A stretch of DNA of 64,000 nt from Occultella gossypii (GCF_019947135.1 NZ_JAGSHT010000018.1:124001-188000), one strand, 5' to 3'. Counted from the first letter of the stretch, positions 8,183-16,923 are shown. Made by a program: numbers and translations. Notes: generated by a model from the letters alone, not told the origin.

Positions 8183-9142
8183 ATGACGACGACGGCCCTG
8201 GTCACCGGGGCGAGCGGGTTCCTCGGGGGATACGTGGTCGCCGAGTTGCGGCGGCACGGTTACCGGGTCATCGCCGCCGGCCGCAACGCCGCCGCCCTGC
8301 CGAGCGGCGGGCCGACGCTCGTGGGCGACCTGGACGCCCTCGCGGCCGCGGACGAACCCGCGGACGTGGTGATCCACTGCGCCGGCCTGTCCACGCCCTG
8401 GGGCCGCTGGGAGGACTTCGCCCACGCCAACGTGACCGGCACCGACCGGGTTCTGACCTACGCCCGGCGCAACGGCGTGCGGCGGGTGGTGCACGTGTCC
8501 TCCCCGAGCATCTACGCCGCCGGCCGGGACCGGATCGGCATCACCGAGGACCAGGTGGACCCGGGCAACCGGCTCAACTCCTACATCCGCTCCAAGATCG
8601 CCGCCGAGGACCTGGTGCAGCGCAGCCGAAGCCGGGACGGCGCACCGGAGGTCGTGATCGTGCGACCCCGTGGCCTCATCGGCGCTGGCGACCCCAGCCT
8701 CGTGCCGCGCCTGCTCGACGTGCACGATCGGATCGGAGTGCCGCTGTTCCGCGATGGGCGGGTGCTCGTGGACCTGACCGCCGTGGAGAACGTCGCCGAA
8801 GGGCTGCGGCTGGCGGCCGAGGCGCCGGGTGTCGACGGCGAGGCGTTCAACCTCACCAACGGCGACCCCCGCACCCTCCGGGCCCTGATGGACTCCCTGT
8901 TCGCCGCGCTCGGACGGACGCCGAGGTTCCGGCGACTGCCCGTCCGGCCGGTCTACGCGGCCGGCGCAGTACTCGAGGCGGCGTTCGGCGTGCTGCCCGG
9001 CCGTCCGGAGCCCCCACTGACCCGGTACACCGTCGGCACCATCGCCTACTCGCAGACCCTGGACATCTCGAAGGCAGGCCGGATGCTGGGCTACCGGCCG
9101 CGGGTCACCATCGACGACGCCCTGGCGAGCTATGCCGGCTGA
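8183..9142 (+). CDS. NAD(P)-dependent epimerase/reductase, OleD/3-beta-HSD-like
   Basis: A 319-residue extended short-chain dehydrogenase. The cofactor motif GASGFLGGY is at residues 8-16. The active-site Tyr-x3-Lys is YIRSK in NSYIRSKIAAEDL, with upstream Ser in VSSPSIY. The C-terminal segment PEPPLTRY and RMLGYRPRVTIDDAL closely resembles the tail of OleD and 3-beta-hydroxysteroid dehydrogenases. In Ole pathways OleD reduces the beta-keto acid made by OleA. It heads a cluster in which the next gene overlaps by 11 bases and a KAS III follows, so a beta-keto acyl substrate is plausible. Probably leaderless. Confidence 0.8.
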   Translation: MTTTALVTGASGFLGGYVVAELRRHGYRVIAAGRNAAALPSGGPTLVGDLDALAAADEPADVVIHCAGLSTPWGRWEDFAHANVTGTDRVLTYARRNGVRRVVHVSSPSIYAAGRDRIGITEDQVDPGNRLNSYIRSKIAAEDLVQRSRSRDGAPEVVIVRPRGLIGAGDPSLVPRLLDVHDRIGVPLFRDGRVLVDLTAVENVAEGLRLAAEAPGVDGEAFNLTNGDPRTLRALMDSLFAALGRTPRFRRLPVRPVYAAGAVLEAAFGVLPGRPEPPLTRYTVGTIAYSQTLDISKAGRMLGYRPRVTIDDALASYAG

Positions 9143-9896
9143 CCTGCGCGCCTACGCCTGCGGGCACACCCACCACGACATCGGCGGCCTCGTGCGCGGT
9201 GCGCGCCGCGAGCGCCGCACCTTCCCCTCCAACGTGTTCTGCTACACCGACACCGGCCGCAGAATCCTGTACGACACCGGCTACGCCCCACCGCCGTGGC
9301 GGACCGGCCTCGCCGGGCGCGCCTACCGGAGGTTGCTGCCGCCGGTGATCGGCCCGGGGGCGGACGTCGCCGCCCAGATCGACCCGGCCGGCGTCACCCA
9401 CGTGGTGCTCTCCCACCTGCATCCCGACCACATCGGCGGACTCGTGCACTTCCCGCACGCCACCCTGGTCCTGCACCCGGCGCTGCTGGCCACCCTGGCC
9501 CGGCCCCGGCTCACCGACGGTGTGCTCCCGGGTCTGCTCCCGGACTGGTTCGACCATGCCCGGCGGATCGTGGTCGGCGAGTTCACCCCTGGGCCGTTCG
9601 GTCTGGCCACCTACGACCTGTTCGGCGACGACAGCTATCACCTGGTCGATCTGCCCGGGCATGCCCGGGGCCACCTGGGTGCGCTCGTCGCCGGGCGCAC
9701 GCTGCTCGCCGGCGATGCCGCGTGGGGCCGGGACCTCCTCGACCAGGTGGACCGGATGCGCACCCTGCCGCGCCTGATCACCGCCGACGGCGCCGCTCAC
9801 CGGCGTACCGCGCGGCACCTGCTGGAGGCCGAGCGCCGGGGCGCCCGACTGCTGTTCTCCCATGACGCACACCCGACCGGGGTCGATCTCCTGTAG
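9132..9896 (+). CDS. Metallo-beta-lactamase-fold hydrolase
   Basis: A 254-residue MBL-fold enzyme with zinc motif SHLHPDHIGG (HxHxDH), later ligands in DLPGHARGHLG, Asp in LAGDAAWG and a final SHDAHPTG His. It is related to AttM/lactonase-type MBL hydrolases, which open lactones or thioesters. It overlaps the reductase by 11 bases (translational coupling). In this cluster it occupies the place that OleB, an alpha/beta hydrolase acting on beta-lactones, has in olefin clusters. The substrate is unknown. Confidence 0.8.
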   Translation: MPADLRAYACGHTHHDIGGLVRGARRERRTFPSNVFCYTDTGRRILYDTGYAPPPWRTGLAGRAYRRLLPPVIGPGADVAAQIDPAGVTHVVLSHLHPDHIGGLVHFPHATLVLHPALLATLARPRLTDGVLPGLLPDWFDHARRIVVGEFTPGPFGLATYDLFGDDSYHLVDLPGHARGHLGALVAGRTLLAGDAAWGRDLLDQVDRMRTLPRLITADGAAHRRTARHLLEAERRGARLLFSHDAHPTGVDLL

Positions 9897-9965
9897 GGCG
9901 CCGGGCCGGGCAGACCTCCCCACCCGCGAGCAGCCATCGAACCGGACGGAACGGAAGTGCTCACC

Positions 9966-9971
9966 TACCAT
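9966..9971 (+). promoter_or_regulatory. -10 box TACCAT of a leaderless transcript
   Basis: TACCAT ends six bases before the ATG of a 15-residue polyproline ORF (9978). This would give an mRNA starting at or next to that ATG. It suggests the adenylating enzyme and KAS III have their own promoter separate from the reductase and hydrolase. Confidence 0.5.
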
Positions 9972-9977
9972 CGGTCC

Positions 9978-10025
9978 ATGCCACAGCCTCCCCCGCCACC
10001 ACCTGCGCCCGTGGCGGGCGCGTGA
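9978..10025 (+). CDS. Polyproline micro-ORF (candidate leader peptide)
   Basis: Encodes MPQPPPPPPAPVAGA (15 residues). Its TGA overlaps the GTG of the downstream adenylating enzyme as GTGA. It starts six bases after a TACCAT box, so it would be the first codon of a leaderless mRNA. Six consecutive prolines stall ribosomes in the absence of EF-P, so translation of the next gene, which lacks its own clear ribosome site, could depend on passage through this peptide. Whether it is translated is not known. Confidence 0.4.
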   Translation: MPQPPPPPPAPVAGA

Positions 10026-11281
10026 GCCGGCTGCGCACCGTCGTCGCCTTCGCGAGGGCCCGCTGGGCGCCACCGCCGCGCACGCGCGCCGGGCTCGAGG
10101 CGCGGCAGCGCCGACGCATCCGCCGACACCTGCGCTATCTACGCCGGCATTCCCGCTACTTCGCCGGGGTGCGCACCCTCGCCGGCGCCCCGCCGATGGA
10201 CAAGCCGACCATGATGCGCCGCTTCGACGACCTGAACACCGTGCGCGTGCGCCGCGCGGACGCGCAGACGGTCGCACTGGCCGCCGAACGCAGCCGGGAC
10301 TTCAGCCCCACCCTCGGACCGATCGCCGTCGGGCTCTCCAGCGGCACGTCCGGGCACCGGGGCCTGTTCCTCGTCAGCCCCGCCGAGCGGGACGCGTGGG
10401 CCGGCACGGTGCTGGCCCTCACGTTGCCGCCCCGACGCCTGGCCGGGCACCGGATCGCGTTGTTCCTGCGCGCCAACAACGGACTGTACGAGACGGTCCG
10501 CTCCCGGGTGGTGGACTTCCGCTACTTCGACCTCACCGTTCCGATCGAGGACCACCTGGCCGACCTGGCGGACTTCCGACCGACGATCCTGGTCGCGCCT
10601 CCGTCTGTGCTGCGGGTCCTCGCCGACTCCGACGCCCGGCCGCGCCCGGAGCGGGTGTACTCGGTGGCCGAGGTTCTCGACTCCGGCGAGGCCGAGCGGT
10701 TCGCCCGGGCCTTCGGTACCGACGTGACCCACCAGCTGTACCAGTGCACCGAAGGCTTCCTCGGGCACACTTGCGCTGCGGGTGTGCTGCACCTGAACGA
10801 GGAGCACGTGCTCATCGAGCGGGAGTGGCTCGACGAGCGTCGTTTCGTCCCGGTCGTCACCGACTTCTCCCGCCGCGCCCAGCCGATCGTCCGGTACCGG
10901 CTCACCGACGTGCTGATCGCACGGGAGGGACCCTGCCCGTGCGGCAGCGTGCTCGCCGCGATCGATCGGATCGAGGGCCGCGCGGACGACACGCTGCTGC
11001 TCGACGGGGTACGGGTGTTCGCCGACCTCGTCTCCCGCGCGGTGATCGCTGCCGACGGTTTCGGCGAGTACCGGGTGGTCCAGACCGGCCCGGACCGGCT
11101 CGAGGTGCACCTGGACGACCTCGCCGCCGAGGCCGGGGTGCGCCGGGAGCTGTCGCTGCTGTGGCAACGCCTCGGCATCACCGAACCGCACCTGACATTC
11201 GCCCCGTACACGACCGACCCGACCGTGAAGCGGCGCCGGGTGCGGCGCGACTGGCAGGAGGAGGCCCATGCGCCCGTGTGA
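10022..11281 (+). CDS. F390-synthetase-related adenylate-forming enzyme
   Basis: A 419-residue ANL-superfamily protein of the PaaK / coenzyme-F390-synthetase type. Phosphate loop GLSSGTSGHRGLF lies near residue 105. Motif A5 is YQCTEGFLGHTC and A7 is YRLTDVL. A PCPCGS knuckle (about 306-311) is typical of this subfamily. The C-terminal TDPTVKRRRVRRDW supplies a candidate catalytic Lys. It should activate a carboxylate with ATP. The GTG start overlaps the stop of the micro-ORF, and the gene overlaps the KAS III by 14 bases. By context it may act like OleC on the KAS III product, but the fold class differs from the known OleC, so this is inference. Confidence 0.75.
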   Translation: MSRLRTVVAFARARWAPPPRTRAGLEARQRRRIRRHLRYLRRHSRYFAGVRTLAGAPPMDKPTMMRRFDDLNTVRVRRADAQTVALAAERSRDFSPTLGPIAVGLSSGTSGHRGLFLVSPAERDAWAGTVLALTLPPRRLAGHRIALFLRANNGLYETVRSRVVDFRYFDLTVPIEDHLADLADFRPTILVAPPSVLRVLADSDARPRPERVYSVAEVLDSGEAERFARAFGTDVTHQLYQCTEGFLGHTCAAGVLHLNEEHVLIEREWLDERRFVPVVTDFSRRAQPIVRYRLTDVLIAREGPCPCGSVLAAIDRIEGRADDTLLLDGVRVFADLVSRAVIAADGFGEYRVVQTGPDRLEVHLDDLAAEAGVRRELSLLWQRLGITEPHLTFAPYTTDPTVKRRRVRRDWQEEAHAPV

Positions 11282-12212
11282 GATCGCAGGGTGGGGCACG
11301 CACCTACCCGCGCAGGTGGTCACCTTCGGTGACCAGACCCGGTACCGGATCGCCGACGGCGTGGGTCAGGTCGACATGCTCGCCGACGCCGTGCACGGTG
11401 CCCTGGACCGGGCCGGGCTGCGCCCGGTCGACATCGACTGCGTCATCGGTGCCTGCGCAGGGGACATCCAGCCGATCCCGTGCACCGCGGCCCTGGTCTG
11501 GGAGCGGGTCGCCCCGCACACGCCGGTGGCCGCGTTCGACGTCAACTCCACCTGCACCAGCTTCATCACCGCACTGGATATCGCCTCCCGGTACCTCGCC
11601 GACGGCGAGTACGAACGGATCCTGATCGTCTCCGGCGACGTGGGCACCCGGTTCCTCGACCCGGACCAGCGGGAGAGCTTCGAACTGTTCTCCGACGCCG
11701 CCGCCGCGTTCGTGGTGACCCGGTCCACGCAGCCCGACCGCGGCGTGCTGACCAGCCTGCAGCAGACCTGGGCCGACCACGCCCACGACACCGAGATCCG
11801 TGGCGGCGCCTCGCTGGCGCCGGCGCAGCAGTACGCCGATCGCGACCCCGGTGACTACCGGTTCGACATGGACGGCCGCCGGGCGCTGCGGAGCATGGCC
11901 ACGGTGCTGCCCGGCTTCTTCGAGGCCTTCTTCGGCAGACTGACCGCCCGTACCGGCCTCGCCCTCGCGGACGTGGACCTCGTGGTCCCGCACCAGGCCA
12001 GTCGCGCCCTCGGGCTGGTGATGCGCCGGATCGGGATCCCGCCGGAGCAGTACGTGGACCGGGTCCGCGAGTACGGGAACATGGTGTCCGCTTCTGTCCC
12101 GTTCGTCCTGGCCCGGTGCCTGGACGAGGGCCGGATCGGCACCGGCGACGTCATCCTGCTCTGCGGCACCGCCGCCGGGCTGACCGCGAACGCACTGGCG
12201 CTGCGGCTGTAG
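11268..12212 (+). CDS. 3-oxoacyl-ACP synthase III family enzyme (KAS III/OleA-like)
   Basis: A 314-residue thiolase-fold condensing enzyme. Catalytic Cys is in NSTCTSFITALD (about residue 92), His in VVPHQASRAL and Asn in REYGNMVSASVP: the complete Cys-His-Asn triad of KAS III. The C-terminal CGTAAGLTANALAL loop is the usual glycine-rich end. There is no dedicated acyl carrier protein nearby and it is not in a fab operon, so it is not the housekeeping FabH. Together with the reductase, hydrolase and adenylating enzyme it suggests condensation of two acyl chains. It overlaps the upstream gene by 14 bases. Confidence 0.85.
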   Translation: MRPCEIAGWGTHLPAQVVTFGDQTRYRIADGVGQVDMLADAVHGALDRAGLRPVDIDCVIGACAGDIQPIPCTAALVWERVAPHTPVAAFDVNSTCTSFITALDIASRYLADGEYERILIVSGDVGTRFLDPDQRESFELFSDAAAAFVVTRSTQPDRGVLTSLQQTWADHAHDTEIRGGASLAPAQQYADRDPGDYRFDMDGRRALRSMATVLPGFFEAFFGRLTARTGLALADVDLVVPHQASRALGLVMRRIGIPPEQYVDRVREYGNMVSASVPFVLARCLDEGRIGTGDVILLCGTAAGLTANALALRL

Positions 12213-12312
12213 GTGGCGCAGCCAGGTGCCCGGCAGCCACGGTACCGGGCGCCGGAGCGCGCAGCCGGATCCGACGTCGACACCACCGACCCGGCTCGTC
12301 TACCGTCCAGGC

Positions 12313-12885
12313 ATGACCCACGACTTCGCCACCAAACCCGTCCTGACCGGAGCCCTGGTCACCCTCCGCCCGTTCGAGGAGGCGGACCTGCCCGCGATCG
12401 CCGAGGTCCTGAACGACCCCGAGGTGGGTCGGCTGACGATGAGCTACACCAGCACCACCGAGCTCGAGGCGGACCGCACCGGCGTCGAGGACGTGCGGGA
12501 GTTCTACCTCGGCAACACCACCGCAACCCACCGCCTCGACCTGGCGATCGTGGACAACGCGAGCGGCGCCGTCGTCGGCGAGGCGGTCCTGAACGACTAC
12601 GACCCGAACGCCTCATCCTGCAACTTCCGGATCCTGATCGGCTCGGCGGGCCGCGGCCGGGGCCTGGGCACCGAGGCGACCCGGCTGATCACCGACCACG
12701 GGCTCGACGTGATCGGCCTGCACCGGATCGGGCTGGACGTGTTCTCGTTCAACCCGGCCGGCCGGCGTGCCTACGAGAAGGCGGGGTTCGTGTTCGAGGG
12801 CACCAAGCGGGACGCCGCCATCTTCGACGGTGAGCGCATCGACGAGCACTTCATGTCCCGCCTCGCCACCGACCCGCGTCCGTAA
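12313..12885 (+). CDS. GNAT acetyltransferase (RimJ/RimL type)
   Basis: 190 residues. LVTLRPFEEADLPAI opens the fold. RILIGSAGRGRGLGTEATRLI is the acetyl-CoA pyrophosphate loop, and GLDVFSFNPAGRRAYEKAGFVFEG is the C-terminal motif B seen in RimJ/RimL proteins that acetylate N-terminal amines. The start at 12313 is preceded by TACCGT (12301-12306) at six bases, consistent with a leaderless mRNA. The substrate is unknown. Confidence 0.85.
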   Translation: MTHDFATKPVLTGALVTLRPFEEADLPAIAEVLNDPEVGRLTMSYTSTTELEADRTGVEDVREFYLGNTTATHRLDLAIVDNASGAVVGEAVLNDYDPNASSCNFRILIGSAGRGRGLGTEATRLITDHGLDVIGLHRIGLDVFSFNPAGRRAYEKAGFVFEGTKRDAAIFDGERIDEHFMSRLATDPRP

Positions 12886-12936
12886 CGCGCCCGGACCGAC
12901 CGCAGGGGCAGAACGACCCATCGCAGGGGCGAGCAC

Positions 12937-12949
12937 CGCCGTCGGGCAT
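12937..12949 (-). repeat. 13-bp interspersed word, copy 1
   Basis: Exact reverse-strand copy of ATGCCCGACGGCG in the gap between the GNAT gene and the DUF3137-like gene. Confidence 0.6.
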
Positions 12950-12968
12950 CTCCTAGGCTCAACCCGAG

Positions 12969-13850
12969 ATGTCCATCGCCCGACCGAAACCACCGCGCCG
13001 CAAGCGGCCCGTCACGCGGGCCCGCAAGCGGGTCAGCCGGACCATCGGCACCATCGTGACCACGATCGGCGTGCTGTCGACGGCCGTCACGTGCGGCGTC
13101 GGCGAGGTGTACTCCGGCGGGGTGCCGGCGGTCGACGTGGTTCTCGGGGTCTTCCTCGTGGTGATGCTCCTCAGCTGGGCGGTCGGCGCGATCTGGGCGT
13201 CCGTGGTGCTGATCGGGCAGGCAGCGGTGCGGCTCCCGCGCCGGCGACGGCTGCGGGCGTGGGCCGAGGGCGTGGGTTGGGCGTGGTTCGCCAAGGGCAA
13301 GCAGATCCCCGCGCAGCATGCGTCCGCGGCGAGGGCCTGCCAGCCGGTCCGGGAACTGAACTCGGACAAGCGGGCCAGATTCTCCGAGCTCGCGACCGGG
13401 CAGTACCGCGACCGGATGGCGCTGTCCTTCCACTTCGAGCGGGGCAGCGGGTATCTGCTCGAGGTGGAGCAGATCATCGCGCGGCGGCTGCGGAACGTGC
13501 TGCCGCCGGTGAGTCTGGTGGACCGCGCCGAGGACGATGTGTTCACCGGTCAGCAGGTGCGCTTCGAGTCCGCGACGTTCAACCACCATTGGCGGGTCGA
13601 CGCCGAGGATCCGCGGTACGCGTCGGCGTTCACGCATCCTCGCCTGATGGAACTGCTCAACCACGCCGACGACTCGGTCACCGAGATCCACCTGCGTGGG
13701 GACTACCTGATCTCGCACGCCCCGACGAACCTGACCCCGCAGATGCTCGAGACGCACCTGCGGCTCCTCGCCGAGATCGACGACGGCATCCCCGAGTGGG
13801 TGTGGCGCGAGTACGCGGGCACCACCAGCGTCCGGGCGAGGCGGACCTGA
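12969..13850 (+). CDS. Membrane protein with DUF3137-like domain
   Basis: 293 residues. A basic N-terminus is followed by two membrane spans (about 27-45 and 56-82). The cytoplasmic C-terminal domain contains RFESATFNHHWRVDAEDPRYASAFTHPRLMELL, similar to DUF3137 proteins of unknown function. A DNA-binding or catalytic motif was not seen. TAGGCT (12954-12959) lies nine bases before the ATG. Confidence 0.6.
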   Translation: MSIARPKPPRRKRPVTRARKRVSRTIGTIVTTIGVLSTAVTCGVGEVYSGGVPAVDVVLGVFLVVMLLSWAVGAIWASVVLIGQAAVRLPRRRRLRAWAEGVGWAWFAKGKQIPAQHASAARACQPVRELNSDKRARFSELATGQYRDRMALSFHFERGSGYLLEVEQIIARRLRNVLPPVSLVDRAEDDVFTGQQVRFESATFNHHWRVDAEDPRYASAFTHPRLMELLNHADDSVTEIHLRGDYLISHAPTNLTPQMLETHLRLLAEIDDGIPEWVWREYAGTTSVRARRT

Positions 13851-13941
13851 CCGTCCGCCGACCGGCCACTGCGTGCCGCGTATGGGCACGGTCACCCGCG
13901 CCCGGTTCGGGGTGGCGGTGACCGCGCCGTATGCTCGAACG

Positions 13942-14016
13942 GTGCAGATGACATTCACGATCGGTCGGCGGCGCAACCGTCGTGCAGCGGAACCCCAGAT
14001 CGTGAGGATCGGGTGA
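13942..14016 (+). CDS. Arg-rich micro-ORF (candidate leader peptide)
   Basis: A 24-codon GTG-started ORF, strongly basic (five Arg in an RRRNRR block), starting six bases after TATGCT (13930-13935). Its TGA overlaps the GTG of the next gene as GTGA. This is the same architecture as the micro-ORF at 9978, including the leaderless promoter spacing. It may serve only to deliver ribosomes to the downstream gene. Confidence 0.4.
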   Translation: MQMTFTIGRRRNRRAAEPQIVRIG

Positions 14017-14552
14017 CGGCCGAGCGCTGGGTCGGTGTCAGCGAGGCTGCGGGCGCGTGGGCGGACGCGGCCCACGACATCCTCACCCAGGTGGCCGGCC
14101 ATCACCTCGCCGTCATCACCCGCGCCGACCTCGCCGAGCAGGTCCAGTCGCGCACCCAGCTGCGCACCCGCTCCCCCTATCGCACCTGGATCGGGAGCGT
14201 CCTGGCCATGGTGGTCACTCGCGCTCACGCGGAAGCGTTGCCACCGCTGACGTCGCTGGTGGTCCACCGGGCCGGTGGTGACGTCGAGACCGAGGAGAGC
14301 GTCACGCAGGCCCGCTTCGCCTGCTACCGCCGCTACGCCGACGACATCCCGGCCGACGTCATCGCGCTAGCCGACGCCGAGGCACGCGCCAAGGAGGCCG
14401 AGGCCGAGGAGGCCACCCGAGCGCGCCGCACCGGATCCCGCACCCGCACACCCCGGATCAGCAAGCAGACGGCGCCCGAGGAACTTCCCAAGATCTGCCC
14501 GACCTGCTTCGTCCAGCTCCCAGCATCCGGAGTGTGCGACGAGTGCGGCTAG
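14013..14552 (+). CDS. Hypothetical protein with C-terminal zinc ribbon
   Basis: 179 residues, GTG start within the stop of the preceding micro-ORF. The N-terminal half (about 1-75) is helical (ILTQVAGHHLAVITRADLAEQVQ). The middle contains an Ala/Glu/Lys coiled stretch (ADAEARAKEAEAEEATRA), and the end has CPTCFVQLPASGVCDEC, a four-Cys zinc ribbon. Function not recognised. The zinc ribbon suggests binding to nucleic acid or to a partner. Confidence 0.6.
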   Translation: MTAERWVGVSEAAGAWADAAHDILTQVAGHHLAVITRADLAEQVQSRTQLRTRSPYRTWIGSVLAMVVTRAHAEALPPLTSLVVHRAGGDVETEESVTQARFACYRRYADDIPADVIALADAEARAKEAEAEEATRARRTGSRTRTPRISKQTAPEELPKICPTCFVQLPASGVCDECG

Positions 14553-14580
14553 GAGCGCCGGTCCGGGCCAGGCGGACCTG

Positions 14581-15084
14581 ATGTCCGCCGACCGACTGCT
14601 CTCCTGGGGCACGGAACTGCGCGCGGTGCACGCCCGGCTGCGCGAGGCGCTGGCCGCGGCGCGGGACAGCGTCGAGGACGCCGATCCCGCCGGCCCCGCG
14701 ACGCGGGACCTGCTGCTGTACTGCTGGGGCTTCTGCGCCGCGCTGACCGGGCATCACCGCGGCGAGGACGCCGCCCTGTTCCCGCAGATCGAGGCGGCCC
14801 ACCCGGACCTGGCGCCGGTGCTGCGCGGCCTCACCCAGGACCACTCGATGCTCGACCATCTCATCGGCGAGCTCGGCCGCACCCTCGAGGCCGGAGCACC
14901 ACGCGAGGAGACGCTGCGCCACCTGGACGGCATCGATGCGGTCATGGAGACCCACTTCCGGTTCGAGGAGAAGCAACTCATCGAGGCGCTGGACGCCCTC
15001 GAGCTGCCCGGTCCATCAGGCTCCGCTGTCGAGGCCGAGAAGTCCGACGGCGATCGGCAGCACTACCTCGGACCTCTCGCCTGA
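14581..15084 (+). CDS. Hemerythrin-domain protein
   Basis: A 167-residue four-helix hemerythrin-like protein. Metal-ligand positions are visible in TGHHRGEDAALFP, QDHSMLDHLIG and METHFRFEEKQLIEAL (HHxxxE, H, HxxxxE). It probably binds a di-iron centre and senses or buffers oxygen or nitric oxide. It is not adjacent to the nitrite reductase module but could act in the same stress. Confidence 0.85.
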   Translation: MSADRLLSWGTELRAVHARLREALAAARDSVEDADPAGPATRDLLLYCWGFCAALTGHHRGEDAALFPQIEAAHPDLAPVLRGLTQDHSMLDHLIGELGRTLEAGAPREETLRHLDGIDAVMETHFRFEEKQLIEALDALELPGPSGSAVEAEKSDGDRQHYLGPLA

Positions 15085-15115
15085 GGATGTGGGCTGCGGC
15101 TGACAGGATGACCGG

Positions 15116-16804
15116 ATGAGCATCCCGCCCGCCGCCGAGACGTCCGGCCCCAGCCCTCTCGAGGGGCCGCTGGCCTCCTTCCTGGCCGACTTCCACGCAC
15201 TGGCGAATCTCGCCGCCGAGCACTCGACGCCGGAGACCTCCGGGGAGCCGCTGCTGCCGGCACTCACCGCGCACCTCGGCGTGGACCCCCGCACCCCTGC
15301 CACGCTGACCGAGGAGATCAGCCCGCTGCGCACGGCGGACGCGGACGTCGCCCTGGAGCACGTGATCGCGGCGCACGGCGGCGGCGAACAGCTCGGCATC
15401 GGGGGCGGGGACCAGCGCTGGCACAACTCGCTCAGCGAGATCGTGCAGTACGCCGGCCAGCACGGCATGTTCCCGATCGGGCCGGTCGAGTTCCGCACCG
15501 TCCCGGTCGGCCCGGAGACCGAGCGGTCCGTGGTCGCGTTCGGACTGCACCTGTTCGCCTTCGATGGCAGCCCGGTCGCGGTCCTGCAGCGCGGTAGCAA
15601 CCCGCAGTTCGGCGCGGCGGCCAAGTTGGAGGTGCTGACACCGGACCGGGAGGTGGCGGCTGCCTTCCTCACCCAGATCCGCGCCGCGATGAACAGCCAC
15701 AGCGTGCTGCGCAGGCAGGTCGTCACGTTCACCAGTTCCGAGTACGGGCCGAGCGCCGGCGGGGTCACGTTCCACGCCCGTCCCGCCGTCAGATCGGGTG
15801 ACATCGTGCTGCCCGAGGGGACCCTGCGTCGGATCGAGCGGCACGTGCTCGGCATCGGCGCTCATGCCGAGGCGCTCGCCCGCGCCGGCCAGCACCTCAA
15901 GCGGGGGGTGCTGCTATATGGGCCGCCAGGCACCGGGAAGACCCTGACCGTGCGCTACCTGGTGGGTGCCGCGAACGACGCCACCGTGATCCTGCTCTCC
16001 GGGCAGAGTCTCGCGCTGGTGTCCCTGGCCGCGGAGACCGCCCGCACCCTGGCGCCGGCGATCGTGGTCCTCGAGGACTGCGACCTGGTGGCCGGGGCCC
16101 GCAACCCACACACGTCCTCGCCGTTGCTGTTCGAGGTCCTCGACGCCCTGGACGGCCTGTCCGCCGACTCCGACGTCACGTTCCTGCTCACCACGAACCG
16201 GGTGGACGTGCTCGAGCCCGCGCTCGCGCAGCGGCCCGGCCGGGTGGACCTCGCCGTCGAGATCCCGCTGCCGGACGCGCCCGCCCGGCGCGCCCTGCTC
16301 GATCTGTACGCCGGGGACCTGGCCTTCTCCGCGCAGGCCCGTGAGGAGGTCGCGGACGCCGCATCCGGTGCCACCGCGAGCTTCGTCAAGGAACTCGTGC
16401 GTCGCGCGGTGCTGCTCGCCGCCGAGGCCGGCACGCCGGAACAGGTCGGTGACGAACAGTTGCGGTCCGCCGTCGCCGAGATGATGTCCGACGGCGAGGC
16501 GATCACCCGGGCGACCCTCGGCGCCTCGGCACCGGACGGGGTGCCCGACGTCTTCGACGAGGGCGAGTCTGGCGACGGGACCGGGGCGGGCTGGTTCGCG
16601 TACGCCCCCTTGGCCGGCGGGGTCTACCGGCCCGGGCTGCAGGGCCCGCACGCGAGCGCCTCGTTCTCCGCGGACCTCCACTTCGAGGCCGATGCCGAGG
16701 ACGGCGCCGAGGGAGTCGTGGACCCCGACCCGCGCCGGAGGCCGGACGGCGGTCCCGTCGGCGGTCCGGACGCGGGGTCCGACGGCGGCGGTGCGCCCGC
16801 GTAG
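15116..16804 (+). CDS. AAA-family ATPase (FtsH/Cdc48-like core)
   Basis: 562 residues. A unique N-terminal region of about 240 residues precedes one AAA module: Walker A GPPGTGKT at about 269-276, Walker B IVVLEDCDLV (Glu-Asp in place of the usual Asp-Glu), sensor 1 TTNRVD and arginine finger QRPGRVD. The last 80 residues are acidic and Gly/Pro/Asp-rich, likely disordered. No protease or membrane segment is present, so it may be a remodelling chaperone. CAGGAT six bases before the ATG suggests leaderless expression. The partner is unknown. Confidence 0.8.
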   Translation: MSIPPAAETSGPSPLEGPLASFLADFHALANLAAEHSTPETSGEPLLPALTAHLGVDPRTPATLTEEISPLRTADADVALEHVIAAHGGGEQLGIGGGDQRWHNSLSEIVQYAGQHGMFPIGPVEFRTVPVGPETERSVVAFGLHLFAFDGSPVAVLQRGSNPQFGAAAKLEVLTPDREVAAAFLTQIRAAMNSHSVLRRQVVTFTSSEYGPSAGGVTFHARPAVRSGDIVLPEGTLRRIERHVLGIGAHAEALARAGQHLKRGVLLYGPPGTGKTLTVRYLVGAANDATVILLSGQSLALVSLAAETARTLAPAIVVLEDCDLVAGARNPHTSSPLLFEVLDALDGLSADSDVTFLLTTNRVDVLEPALAQRPGRVDLAVEIPLPDAPARRALLDLYAGDLAFSAQAREEVADAASGATASFVKELVRRAVLLAAEAGTPEQVGDEQLRSAVAEMMSDGEAITRATLGASAPDGVPDVFDEGESGDGTGAGWFAYAPLAGGVYRPGLQGPHASASFSADLHFEADAEDGAEGVVDPDPRRRPDGGPVGGPDAGSDGGGAPA

Positions 16805-16923
16805 GTCGGTGCGCCTGCTCGTCGGGCGGGCCGCTGCGGGCGTCAATACCCTTGACGCCGCAGGGGCGGTCCACGGCATCCTGGGGCGTCCCGTCCGCCG
16901 ATCACGCCTGGAAGGCCGCCCGA

